Assembly: GCF_005517195.1 (NCBI RefSeq)
Contig: NZ_CP040244.1
Span: 2,064,001-2,128,000, forward strand
Direction: 5' to 3'
Source of the DNA: Streptomyces vilmorinianum
GTDB taxonomy: Bacteria; Actinomycetota; Actinomycetes; Streptomycetales; Streptomycetaceae
DNA length: 64,000 nucleotides
Below, one piece after another: positions 51,794 through 64,000 of the stretch; position 1 is the first letter of the stretch; every line of letters begins with the position of its first letter. The translations under genes and the position numbers were made by a program. A model generated the notes under the pieces. The model worked only from the letters and a program-made list of their open reading frames with translations. It searched no databases and was not told where the DNA came from.

Positions 51794-52054
51794 GAAGAAC
51801 CCCTCGGGTGTGTGAGTGGAACGAGTGTTCTCCTGTGGGGGAGGTTCGACAGTGAAGCGGCTGCCGGTCGCCGGGGCAAGAGGGCCTGGGGAGCGGGGTG
51901 TTGGGGGAGGGGGGTGGGCGCTGTCCGTGACGCGAGGTGGCACGACGGCGGCGCGGCCCGGGACGGTGACGTGGCATGACGCGGCGCGGCCCGGGACGGT
52001 GGTGGCCGTCCCGGGCCGCGCCGGGGTGCGGGAGGGGCGTGCGGGGGAGTCGGC

Positions 52055-52561
52055 TCAGGCGCCGGTGCCGTTCGTGCCCGCGTTCGCGACGGTCTCCGCG
52101 TCCTTGGCCGTGACCTCGCGGAGCATGCAGGTCAGGCGGGCCGAGCAGACCCGCTTGTCCTGCTCGTCGGTGATCACGATGTCGTACGTCGCCGTGGAGC
52201 GTCCGCGGTGGACCGGGGTCGCGACGCCCGTCACGAGGCCGCTGCGGACCCCGCGGTGGTGGGTGCAGTTCAGGTCCACGCCGACCGCGATCTTGGAGAC
52301 GCCGCCATGCAGCATCGAGCCGATCGAGCCGAGGGTCTCGGCGAGGACGGCGGAGGCGCCGCCGTGCAGCAGACCGTACGGCTGGGTGTTGCCCTCCACC
52401 GGCATCGTGCCGACGACCTTGTCCGCCGAGGCCTCGACGATCTGCACGCCCATGCGGTTGCCGAGGTGCCCGGCCGAGAAGAGCGCCGGCAGGTCCACGC
52501 CGAGCGAGGCGTACTCGTCGAGGACTTCCTGCGGGAACTTCACGTGATGCTGCTCGCCCAT
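52055..52561 (-). CDS. PaaI-family hotdog thioesterase
   Basis: A 168-residue protein from ATG 52561 (MGEQHHVKFPQEV); in-frame ATGs at 52612 and 52621 are alternatives. Hotdog fold with VEGNTQPYGLLHGGASAVLA, containing the catalytic Asn and HGG turn, and VDLNCTHHRGVRSG on the next strand. It hydrolyses acyl-CoA thioesters in the cytoplasm. The exact substrate is unknown. It lies downstream of the YdeP-like gene on the same strand. Confidence 0.9.
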   Translation of the reverse strand: MGEQHHVKFPQEVLDEYASLGVDLPALFSAGHLGNRMGVQIVEASADKVVGTMPVEGNTQPYGLLHGGASAVLAETLGSIGSMLHGGVSKIAVGVDLNCTHHRGVRSGLVTGVATPVHRGRSTATYDIVITDEQDKRVCSARLTCMLREVTAKDAETVANAGTNGTGA

Positions 52562-52637
52562 CGGCCCGGCTCCGTTCGTCTTCGTACGGCTGACACCGCT
52601 TGCGCGGTTCATACGGCTCATCCGCCTGAGCGAACGC

Positions 52638-54920
<2,283 letters not shown>

Positions 54921-55043
54921 CGCGCTCTCCCTTGAGCGGTCATCGTGTGTCGTACGTCTCCGATCCTGTCACGCGCCGCGGACAGCCGGTGCCCGCCGCC
55001 GCTGTGGGCGGGAATGTCAGTGGTCCGTGGCAGGATCGTGTCC

Positions 55044-57755
55044 GTGGCTGAGACAGCATCGAAGAAGACCGAAGACAACCGTCCGCGCCTGCTCCTCATG
55101 GACGGGCACTCCCTGGCGTACCGGGCGTTCTTCGCGCTGCCCGCGGAGAACTTCACCACCGCGACCGGGCAGCCGACCAATGCCATCTACGGCTTCGCGT
55201 CGATGCTGGCGAACACGCTCCGCGACGAGGCGCCCACGCACTTCGCGGTCGCGTTCGACGTGTCCCGCAAGACCTGGCGCTCCGAGGAGTTCCCGGAGTA
55301 CAAGGCGAACCGCTCCAAGACCCCCGACGAGTTCAAGGGGCAGGTGGAGCTGATCGGCGAGCTGCTGGACGCGATGCACGCGCAGCGGTTCGCCATCGAC
55401 GGCTTCGAGGCCGACGACGTCATCGCCACGCTCGCCACGCAGGCCGAGGCCGCGGGCTTCGAGGTCCTGATCGTCACCGGCGACCGGGACTCCTTCCAGC
55501 TGATCACGGACCACGTGACCGTGCTGTACCCGACCAAGGGCGTCTCCGAGCTGACCCGTTTCACGCCCGAGAAGGTCCAGGAGAAGTACGGCCTCACCCC
55601 GCAGCAGTACCCGGACTTCGCCGCGCTGCGCGGTGACCCGTCCGACAACCTGCCCGGCATCCCCGGCGTCGGCGAGAAGACCGCCGCGAAGTGGATCAAC
55701 CAGTTCGGTTCGTTCGCGGAGCTGGTCGAGCGCGCCGACGAGGTCAAGGGCAAGGCGGGACAGAACTTCCGGGACCACCTGGAGGCGGTCAAGCTCAACC
55801 GCGTGCTCACCGAGATGGTCCGGGACGTCGAGCTGCCCAGGACGGTCCAGGACCTGGAGCGCGCGCCGTACGACCGTACGGCCGTCGCGCTGGTCCTCGA
55901 CACCCTGGAGATCCGCAACCCCTCGCTGCGCGAGCGGCTGCTCGCCGTCGACCCGGGTGCGGGCGAGGAGCAGGCCGCCGCCCCCGCCGCGGGTGTGGAG
56001 CTGGACGGGACGGTTCTCGGCGCGGGCGAGCTCGCGCCCTGGCTCGCCGAGCACGCCGGCAAGCCGCTGGGTGTGGCCACGGTCGACAGCTGGGCGCTGG
56101 GCACCGGCAGCGTCAGCGAGATCGCGCTGGCGGCCGCCGACGGCGCCGCGGCCTGGTTCGACACCACCGAGCTCGACGAGGCCGACGAGCAGGCCTTCGC
56201 CGCCTGGATCGCGGACCCGGAGCAGCCCAAGGTCCTGCACAACGCCAAGGGCGCGATGCGGGTCTTCCCCGAGCACGGCTGGAGCGTCGCCGGCGTCACC
56301 ATGGACACCGCGCTCGCCGCCTATCTGGTCAAGCCCGGTCGGCGTTCCTTCGCGCTGGACGCGCTCTCCGTGGAGTACCTGGGCCGTGAGCTGGCCCCGG
56401 CGGCCGCCGCCGACGGGCAGCTCGCCTTCGGCGCCGACGACACCGCGGAGGCCGAGGCGCTGATGACCCAGGCCCGGGCCGTCCTGGACCTCGGCGCCGC
56501 CTTCGAGGAGAAGCTGGGCGAGGTCGGTGCCCGCGAGCTCCTGCACGAGGTGGAGCTGCCGACGTCCGCGCTCCTGGCCCGGCTTGAGCGGCACGGCATC
56601 GCCGCCGACCGCGCCCATCTGGAGGCCATGGAGCAGCAGTTCGCCGGCGCGGTGCAGCAGGCCGTGAAGGAGGCGCACGCCTCGGTGGGGCACGAGTTCA
56701 ACCTCGGCTCGCCCAAGCAGCTCCAGGAGGTGTTCTTCGGCGAGCTGAACCTGCCGAAGACGAAGAAGACCAAGACCGGGTACACCACGGACGCCGACGC
56801 GCTCGCCTGGCTGGCCGGGCAGACCGAGCACGAGCTCCCGGTGATCATGCTCCGGCACCGCGAGCAGGCCCGGCTGCGCTCCACGGTCGAGGGTCTGATC
56901 AAGACGATCGCCGCGGACGGCCGGATCCACACTACCTTCAGCCAGACGGTGGCCGCGACCGGACGCCTGTCGTCCACCGACCCGAACCTTCAGAACGTGC
57001 CGGTGCGCACCGACGAGGGCCGCGCGATCCGCCATGGTTTCGTCGTGGGCGAGGGCTTCGAGGCCCTGATGACCGCGGACTACAGCCAGATCGAGCTGCG
57101 CGTGATGGCCCATCTGTCCGAGGACGAGGGCCTCATCGAGGCGTTCACCTCCGGCGAGGACCTGCACACCACGGTCGCCTCGCAGGTCTTCGGCGTCGAG
57201 CGGTCCGCGGTCGACGCGGAGATGCGGCGCAAGATCAAGGCCATGTCGTACGGCTTGGCGTACGGCCTGTCCGCGTTCGGTCTCTCCCAGCAGCTTAACA
57301 TCGAGGCGGGCGAGGCGCGTGCCCTGATGGACACGTACTTCGAGCGCTTCGGCGGGGTGCGCGACTATCTGCGCCGGGTCGTGGACGAGGCGCGCGCCAC
57401 GGGCTACACGGAGACGATGCTGGGCCGCCGCCGCTACCTCCCCGATCTGAACAGCGACAACCGCCAGCGCCGTGAGGCCGCCGAGCGGATGGCGCTGAAC
57501 GCGCCGATCCAGGGCACGGCGGCCGACATCGTGAAGGTCGCGATGCTGAACGTCGACCGGGCGCTGACGGGGGCGGGTCTCGCCTCCCGCATGCTGCTGC
57601 AGGTCCACGACGAAATCGTCCTGGAGGTGGCCCCGGGGGAGCGCGAGCAGGTCGAGGCGCTGGTCCGCAAGGAGATGGCCACGGCGGTCACCCTCCGCGC
57701 CCCGCTCGACGTCTCGGTCGGCGTGGGCCCGGACTGGGAGTCGGCCGCGCACTGA
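55044..57755 (+). CDS. polA: DNA polymerase I
   Basis: A protein of about 903 residues. The start GTG 55044 follows cagga; upstream in-frame ATG 55014 and GTG 55038 are less likely. The 5' nuclease domain has LLLMDGHSLAYRAFFALP, DGFEADDVIATLA, VTGDRDSFQL and GIPGVGEKTAAK. The central 3'-5' exonuclease-like domain lacks the DET acidic motif and the second-site Asp (LHNAKGAM), so it is inactive, as in other actinobacteria. Polymerase motifs A (DYSQIELRVMAHLS), B (RRKIKAMSYGLAYG) and C (QVHDEIVLEV) are intact. It works in Okazaki maturation and repair. Confidence 0.97.
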   Translation: MAETASKKTEDNRPRLLLMDGHSLAYRAFFALPAENFTTATGQPTNAIYGFASMLANTLRDEAPTHFAVAFDVSRKTWRSEEFPEYKANRSKTPDEFKGQVELIGELLDAMHAQRFAIDGFEADDVIATLATQAEAAGFEVLIVTGDRDSFQLITDHVTVLYPTKGVSELTRFTPEKVQEKYGLTPQQYPDFAALRGDPSDNLPGIPGVGEKTAAKWINQFGSFAELVERADEVKGKAGQNFRDHLEAVKLNRVLTEMVRDVELPRTVQDLERAPYDRTAVALVLDTLEIRNPSLRERLLAVDPGAGEEQAAAPAAGVELDGTVLGAGELAPWLAEHAGKPLGVATVDSWALGTGSVSEIALAAADGAAAWFDTTELDEADEQAFAAWIADPEQPKVLHNAKGAMRVFPEHGWSVAGVTMDTALAAYLVKPGRRSFALDALSVEYLGRELAPAAAADGQLAFGADDTAEAEALMTQARAVLDLGAAFEEKLGEVGARELLHEVELPTSALLARLERHGIAADRAHLEAMEQQFAGAVQQAVKEAHASVGHEFNLGSPKQLQEVFFGELNLPKTKKTKTGYTTDADALAWLAGQTEHELPVIMLRHREQARLRSTVEGLIKTIAADGRIHTTFSQTVAATGRLSSTDPNLQNVPVRTDEGRAIRHGFVVGEGFEALMTADYSQIELRVMAHLSEDEGLIEAFTSGEDLHTTVASQVFGVERSAVDAEMRRKIKAMSYGLAYGLSAFGLSQQLNIEAGEARALMDTYFERFGGVRDYLRRVVDEARATGYTETMLGRRRYLPDLNSDNRQRREAAERMALNAPIQGTAADIVKVAMLNVDRALTGAGLASRMLLQVHDEIVLEVAPGEREQVEALVRKEMATAVTLRAPLDVSVGVGPDWESAAH

Positions 57756-57768
57756 CGCGCCGTCGGAT

Positions 57769-57796
57769 CCGGCTCCGGGGCGCGCCCCGGAGCCGG
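57769..57796 (+). terminator. Terminator after polA
   Basis: A 28-base perfect dyad (ccggctccggggcg followed by its reverse complement), 13 bases after the polA stop codon. It may also serve the convergent DUF4184 gene. Confidence 0.8.
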
Positions 57797-57810
57797 GGCC
57801 GGATCGGGGA

Positions 57811-58677
57811 TCAGCGAGCTCCCGGACGGGAGTGCACCGGCTGACGATCCAAGGACGCCTCCGGCGTCTCAGGGGCGCCCCGCAGTCGCAGCCGCATCCC
57901 CGCGCCGTACAGCACGAGACCGACGGCGAGTCCCGCACCGCCCCCGAAGCAGGCGGTCGGGATGATGTCGAGGGGCGTCTCGACGCGGCCCCAGTACGCG
58001 TACCAGCGCAGGCAGCGGTGCACGACTCCGGCCAGGACGCACGCCCCGATCAGCCCGCCCGCCAGCCACCGGCCCCGTCGGCTCAGGACCGGCACCCGCG
58101 CGGGCGGCGCCGTGTCCCCGGACGCCGCGCGCAGGGCCCGTACCGTGAACCACACGAGCAGGACGAGGGCCAGCGCCGAACCGCCGTACTGCAGATACAG
58201 ATAGACCGGGAAGCCGGCCACGAGCTCGCCGAGGACCGGGATCGACCGCGTGCCGAAGCGGTCGAGGTGGGTGAAGGAGTCCCACACCACATGGGTCGTG
58301 GCCCCGAGCGCCGCCGACACACAGAACCACGCGGCCGGCGGCGCCGCCGGCCGGCCCCGCCAGGGGCGGCCCCGGACGAACCCGTACACCCGGCCCTGCC
58401 GGTGGGCCGGCAGCAGGGCCACCAGCGGCTCACGCACCATCAGCCACACCGCCACCAGTGCCGCGGTGATGAGCACATCGACGGTCACGATCCCGAGCGC
58501 GGAGTGCGTGACATCGCCGAAGACCATCGCGTCCGGGATCGCCGTGGCCGCGAAATAGGTCATGTCGGGCGCGAACGAGCCCGCCACGAGCGCGGAGGCG
58601 ACCAGTGGCCCGCGTGCGGTGCCGTCGCGGCGGATGCCCGGCAGCACCGCGGCGGCATGACTCAGCGTGAACGGCAT
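57811..58677 (-). CDS. DUF4184 membrane protein
   Basis: A 288-residue integral membrane protein, ATG 58677. It begins MPFTLSHAAAVLPG, the DUF4184 signature, followed by SFAPDMTYF, THSALG and a GATTHVVWDSFTH motif whose His/Asp pattern recalls metal-dependent membrane hydrolases of the YdjM type. About six hydrophobic helices. Function is unknown. Confidence 0.88.
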   Translation of the reverse strand: MPFTLSHAAAVLPGIRRDGTARGPLVASALVAGSFAPDMTYFAATAIPDAMVFGDVTHSALGIVTVDVLITAALVAVWLMVREPLVALLPAHRQGRVYGFVRGRPWRGRPAAPPAAWFCVSAALGATTHVVWDSFTHLDRFGTRSIPVLGELVAGFPVYLYLQYGGSALALVLLVWFTVRALRAASGDTAPPARVPVLSRRGRWLAGGLIGACVLAGVVHRCLRWYAYWGRVETPLDIIPTACFGGGAGLAVGLVLYGAGMRLRLRGAPETPEASLDRQPVHSRPGAR

Positions 58678-58912
58678 CGGAACATCCCCCTGTGATCTGT
58701 GCCGGCCCCCTGGCTCCCCTCGCGGGCGGTGGTCGGCGTGGTCACGCCCAGTATGCGGGAGCGTTTTTCCGCCCGGATCACAGGCGGCCAAGAGGTGACG
58801 AAAGCGTGAAACACGGTCAGGGCTCGGTGTTCCGGGGCGCGTAGGTGTCATAGGGTCTCCTGAGTCCACGCGCGGGGAGCGCGAGTGCAGGCGACGGGGA
58901 GGGACCATACGT

Positions 58913-60652
<1,740 letters not shown>

Positions 60653-60698
60653 CCGGCCCCTGGCCGGTGCACGCCACCGGGCCCCGTACGACCCCGCC

Positions 60699-60731
60699 GC
60701 CGCCCCTGAGTCCCCCGGACACAGGGGCGGC
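60699..60731 (+). terminator. Terminator after transglycosylase gene
   Basis: A ten-pair perfect stem (gccgcccctg with caggggcggc) and a 13-base loop, about 47 bases after the stop codon. Confidence 0.7.
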
Positions 60732-60844
60732 GCTCTGCGTCCCGCGCCCTGGGTTCTGAGTGCAACGTGTTCTCATCTCGCGGTCGCGTTGCTACGGTGC
60801 CCCAGCCCTGACGCCGCATCAGATCGAGCACCGGGAGGCCGACC

Positions 60845-60985
60845 ATGCGCGCCCTCGTAGCCGCCGCCATCGGGCTGGTCCCAGTCCTCCTCGTCGTCCT
60901 CCTCGTCGCGGTGGTCGACCTGCCGCCCGACGGGCCCACGTCGCCCCGGCCCCTCCTCACCGCCGACCCCGGCCCCAAGAAGTAG
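60845..60985 (+). CDS. Single-span membrane microprotein
   Basis: A 46-residue protein, ATG 60845 with ribosome site gggagg. One hydrophobic helix (LVAAAIGLVPVLLVVLLVAV) followed by a short Pro-rich tail ending GPKK. It ends 13 bases before the DUF3068 gene, which has its own strong ribosome site (aggagg), so the two are probably co-transcribed. The function is unknown; a small partner subunit of the DUF3068 protein is possible. Confidence 0.7.
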   Translation: MRALVAAAIGLVPVLLVVLLVAVVDLPPDGPTSPRPLLTADPGPKK

Positions 60986-60998
60986 GAGGAGCGAGCCC

Positions 60999-61961
60999 AT
61001 GCGCCGCCGAGCGAGTCTCGTCCTGCTCTCCTTCGCCGTCTTCTTCGCCGCGATGGCCCCCACCCTGCGGTGGTACGTCTTCCCCCGCGTGGTGAAGATC
61101 CCGCCGAACCAGTACCAGGAGGTGGTACTGGAGGCGAAGCCCGCGACCCTCGTCGACTACTCGACCCTCACGGCCAAGGAAGTCGAGAAGCTCACGATCA
61201 TCCAGACCCTCAAGGGCAATGTGGAGGAGTCGAAGCGGATCGAGCGGGACGCCGGCCGTGACGTCGTCGTGTGGGACGCGCTCTCCCACATCACCGGCCC
61301 CGACGGCAAGATGGTCTCCCAGATCCCCGAGCGCTACATCTTCGACGCCCACACCCAGGACCCCGTCCACGCCACCGGGGAGATGGTCGACGGCGACGCC
61401 GTGCGGCGCGAGGGCATCGAGTTCAAGTGGCCCTTCCTCACCGAGAAGCGGGACTACCAGTACTTCGACGCCCGGTCCCGCACCACGGCCCCCATCCACT
61501 ACAAGGGCACCCGCACCTTCCGTGGCATGGAGGTCTACTACTTCGAGCAGACCATCCCCTGGACCAAGGTCCCCATGCCCAAGAAGATGCCCATCGAGGG
61601 CGTCACCCCCGAGATGATCGCCCAGTCCGGCATGACCATCTGGTACACCACCAAGCGGATGTTCTGGATCGACCCCGTCACCGGCGCTCCCGTCAACGGC
61701 GAGGAGATCCACAAGGAGGAGCTCCGCAACGCCACGACCCAGTGGAAGGTCACCGCCTTCTCCGGTCACGTGAAGATGCGCGAGGACTACATCCGGTCCA
61801 CCGTCGAGCTGGTCAAGACCAACCGGATGATCGTCCTTCTCGTCACCTCCTATCTGCCGTGGACCTTCGTCACCCTGGCTCTCGCCCTGCTCGCCCTCGC
61901 CCTCTGGCTGGAGGCCCGCGGCCGGCGCCCGGCCCCGGAGCCCGCTACCTCTCCCTCCTGA
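60999..61961 (+). CDS. DUF3068 (PorA-like) membrane protein
   Basis: A 320-residue protein with one N-terminal membrane helix (LVLLSFAVFFAAMAPTLRWY), a long extracytoplasmic domain (WDALSHITGPDG, ERYIFDAHTQDPV, IWYTTKRMFWIDPVTGAPV), and a C-terminal helix (YLPWTFVTLALALLALALWL). This is the DUF3068/porin-PorA-like architecture of actinobacteria. Function in Streptomyces, which lacks a mycolate outer membrane, is unknown. Its 3' end overlaps the convergent hrpB gene by 17 bases. Confidence 0.9.
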   Translation: MRRRASLVLLSFAVFFAAMAPTLRWYVFPRVVKIPPNQYQEVVLEAKPATLVDYSTLTAKEVEKLTIIQTLKGNVEESKRIERDAGRDVVVWDALSHITGPDGKMVSQIPERYIFDAHTQDPVHATGEMVDGDAVRREGIEFKWPFLTEKRDYQYFDARSRTTAPIHYKGTRTFRGMEVYYFEQTIPWTKVPMPKKMPIEGVTPEMIAQSGMTIWYTTKRMFWIDPVTGAPVNGEEIHKEELRNATTQWKVTAFSGHVKMREDYIRSTVELVKTNRMIVLLVTSYLPWTFVTLALALLALALWLEARGRRPAPEPATSPS

Positions 61962-64000
61962 GCCGCGCGCTGGTGTGCCGCGTCGGCTCCGCCCCCGCCG
62001 GATCCTCCGGCCACGGATGCCGCGGGTAGCGCCCACGCAACTCCGCCCGCACCGAGCGGTAGCCCTCCCGCCAGAACGAGGCCAGATCGGCGGTGACGGC
62101 CGCCGGGCGCCCGGCGGGGGAGAGGAGATGGACCACGACCGGTGTCCCCGCCACCCGCGGTGTCTCGCCCAGACCGAACATCTCCTGCAGCTTCACCGCG
62201 AGGACCGGCTGCTCGCCGCTGTAGTCGACCCGTATCCGTGACCCGCTGGGCACCTCGATCCGCTCGGGTGCCAGCTCGTCGAGACGGCCCGCCTCGCCCG
62301 TCGCCCAGGGCAGCAGCCGCTGGAGCGCCTGACCCGCGTCGATCCGGCCGAGATCGGCCCGCCGCCGCGCCCGGGACAGCTCGGGCTCCAGCCACTCCTC
62401 CGCCCGGTCGAGCAGGGACTCCCGCGACACCTCAGGCCAGGGGTCGCCCAGAACCCGCCGCAGAAAGCCCAGCCGCTCTCTCAGCTCCCGCGACTCCCGG
62501 CTCCATCGCAACAGCCCGAGCCCCTCGCGCCGCAGCCCGTCCAGCAGAGCCGCCCGTACGAGCGCGGGATCGGCGTCCTCCCTGAGCGGGCGGGCGGACA
62601 GCTCTACCGCACCCAGCCGCGACACGGACCGGGCCACCACGTCCCCTTCCTCCCAGTGGACCTCCTCGCCCTCCTGGAGCAGATGCCCGGCGGCGGCCCG
62701 CGCCACGTCCTCGTCCACCACGGCCGCCAGCCGCACCCGGGCCGTGGCACTGCGCGCGGTCCGGTCCGCCACGGCGACGGCCAGCCAGGGCGCGCTGCCC
62801 AGTCCCGAGCCGCCGGCGAGCTCGGCGCCCGTCCCCGACACCATCAGCAACCCGCCGCCCTCGCGCGCCCTGGCGACCCGCTCGGGAAAGGCGAACGCGG
62901 TCACCAGCCCCGCCACGAAGTCGTCCCCGTTCCCCGCGACGGCCCCCGAGGACGCGGGCGCCGGTCCCGCCTCGGCGGCCGACCGCTCCAGGCGCCGGGC
63001 CTCCGCCCGCCAGCGCGCTCCGTAGCCGTCGTCGCCTCTGCGCGCCGCCCGCCAGGCCGCGGCAAGGTCGTCGCCGTACTCCCGGGGCGGCTCCTCGCTC
63101 AGCAGCGCCACCACCTCCGCCGCCCGGCGCGCCCCGACCTCGGGCGCGCTGTCCAGCAGGGCCCTGGCCAGCCGCGGATGGACCCCGAGCCGGGACATCC
63201 GTGCACCCCGCTCCGTCGCCCTGCCCTCCTCGTCCACCGCTCCGATGGACGTCAGCACGGACCGGGCCGCCGCCATCGCCCCGGCAGGCGGGGCGTCGAG
63301 GAGGGCGAGCCCCCGCGCCGACGGGTCGCCCCAGCACGCCGCCCGCAGGGCGAACGAGGCCAGATCCGCGACCTTGATCTCGGGCGAGGGGAACCGGGCC
63401 TGGCGTGCGTCCTCCGCCGGCGACCAGCAGCGGTACACCGTCCCGAAAGCCTCGCGCCCGGCGCGTCCGGTGCGCTGCGTCGCGACCGCGACCGACACCG
63501 GCACGGTGGCCAGCGAACCCAGTCCCCGCGCGTGGTCCGTCCGCGGCTCCCGGACGAGCCCGGAGTCCACCACGATCCGCACCCCCGGCACCGTCAGGCT
63601 CGACTCCGCCACCGAGGTCGCCAGGACCACCCGGCGCCGCCCGCCGGGCTCCCTCCCCCGCAGGACCGCGTCCTGCACCGCCGCCGGGGCGCGCCCGTGC
63701 AGCTGGAGCACCTCGGCGCCGAGATCCGCGAGGAGCCCCGCCGTCCGCGCGATCTCGCCCGTGCCCGGCAGGAAACAGAGAAGGTCGCCCTCGTGGCGTT
63801 CCAGCGCCATGCGGACCGTGGCGGCGACATGGCGCAGCAGAGCCGGGTCCACCCAGGTGCCGTGGGCCGGCCGGATCCCGGCGGGCGGTGGGGCGAAGTG
63901 GATCGCCGACCCGTGGATCCTGCCCTCCGCCCGCACGATCGGCGCCGGGCCGCCACTGCCGTCCAGCATCGTCAGCAGGTGCGCCCACGCCTCGGCGTCG
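61945..64000 (-). CDS. hrpB: ATP-dependent helicase HrpB (5' part outside window)
   Basis: The reading frame is open through the right edge, so about 685 C-terminal residues are seen and the N-terminal ATPase lobe (Walker A and DEAH box) lies outside. Visible are helicase lobe 2 (CFLPGTGEIARTAGLLADLG, ATSVAESSLTVPGVRIVVDS, QRTGRAGREAFGTVYR), the winged-helix/ratchet domain, and the HrpB-specific C-terminal domain ending RGRYPRHPWPEDP. DExH-box family of the DEAH/RHA group; the RNA or DNA substrate is unclear in bacteria. Confidence 0.93.
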   Translation of the reverse strand, partial: DAEAWAHLLTMLDGSGGPAPIVRAEGRIHGSAIHFAPPPAGIRPAHGTWVDPALLRHVAATVRMALERHEGDLLCFLPGTGEIARTAGLLADLGAEVLQLHGRAPAAVQDAVLRGREPGGRRRVVLATSVAESSLTVPGVRIVVDSGLVREPRTDHARGLGSLATVPVSVAVATQRTGRAGREAFGTVYRCWSPAEDARQARFPSPEIKVADLASFALRAACWGDPSARGLALLDAPPAGAMAAARSVLTSIGAVDEEGRATERGARMSRLGVHPRLARALLDSAPEVGARRAAEVVALLSEEPPREYGDDLAAAWRAARRGDDGYGARWRAEARRLERSAAEAGPAPASSGAVAGNGDDFVAGLVTAFAFPERVARAREGGGLLMVSGTGAELAGGSGLGSAPWLAVAVADRTARSATARVRLAAVVDEDVARAAAGHLLQEGEEVHWEEGDVVARSVSRLGAVELSARPLREDADPALVRAALLDGLRREGLGLLRWSRESRELRERLGFLRRVLGDPWPEVSRESLLDRAEEWLEPELSRARRRADLGRIDAGQALQRLLPWATGEAGRLDELAPERIEVPSGSRIRVDYSGEQPVLAVKLQEMFGLGETPRVAGTPVVVHLLSPAGRPAAVTADLASFWREGYRSVRAELRGRYPRHPWPEDPAGAEPTRHTSARLRRER

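Overview
The window is high-GC actinobacterial DNA and looks like a Streptomyces chromosome. Supporting signs are strong third-position G/C, frequent GTG and TTG starts, ATGA/GTGA gene overlaps, many exported proteins, and the order polA - branched-chain amino-acid transporter - ANTAR response regulator - pyruvate kinase. There are about 54 genes. No rRNA, CRISPR array or prophage is visible.

Region by region. 0-3 kb: small house-keeping or hypothetical genes (helical-repeat protein, DUF1963-like, vWA, VOC, PPOX-like). 3-17.6 kb: a steroid C/D-ring (HIP) catabolism cluster resembling the mycobacterial KstR2 regulon: three acyl-CoA dehydrogenases, three SDRs, a KstR2-type TetR repressor, a FadA6-type thiolase, IpdC, IpdB, IpdA and EchA20. 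Two near-identical inverted-repeat operators sit in its two divergent promoters. The cluster is split by a cold-shock protein/DEAD-box helicase pair and an exported tyrosine phosphatase. One dehydrogenase carries a roughly 130-residue in-frame insertion built from palindromic DNA repeats. 17.6-38.3 kb: MarR/MFS pair with twin operators, RNase Sa, an ankyrin/HEAT protein, a frameshifted DUF1772 remnant, a metallopeptidase, a trypsin, a GH35/AraC pair, chorismate mutase, asparaginase, aminopeptidase N, a siderophore-type decarboxylase/N-hydroxylase pair, a Tat-exported 5'-nucleotidase, a SIMPL protein and pyruvate kinase.

38.3-43.4 kb is an accessory interval between pyruvate kinase and the ANTAR regulator. 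It holds an internally deleted IS5-family element with intact ends, a lipoprotein gene, a second and degenerate IS5-family transposase, two tandem secreted I36-like proteins, an XRE/MmyB-type regulator, a decayed LAGLIDADG-type gene and an unusual short tRNA with anticodon CAA.

43.4-64 kb is core again: PdtaR-like antiterminator, livFGMHK transporter, a lipoprotein, a secreted protease, a PaaI thioesterase, a YdeP/FdhF-type molybdoenzyme, DNA polymerase I, DUF4184, a secreted lytic transglycosylase, a membrane microprotein with a DUF3068 protein, and the 3' part of hrpB running off the right edge.

The best candidates for something new are the covarying palindromic repeats embedded in the dehydrogenase gene, the class-I-shaped CAA tRNA beside a decayed homing-endonuclease-like gene, the cold-shock leader hairpin overlapping a six-codon ORF, and the two-gene decarboxylase/N-hydroxylase operon without its usual siderophore partners. 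All family calls come from reading the sequence; none was confirmed by a database search.
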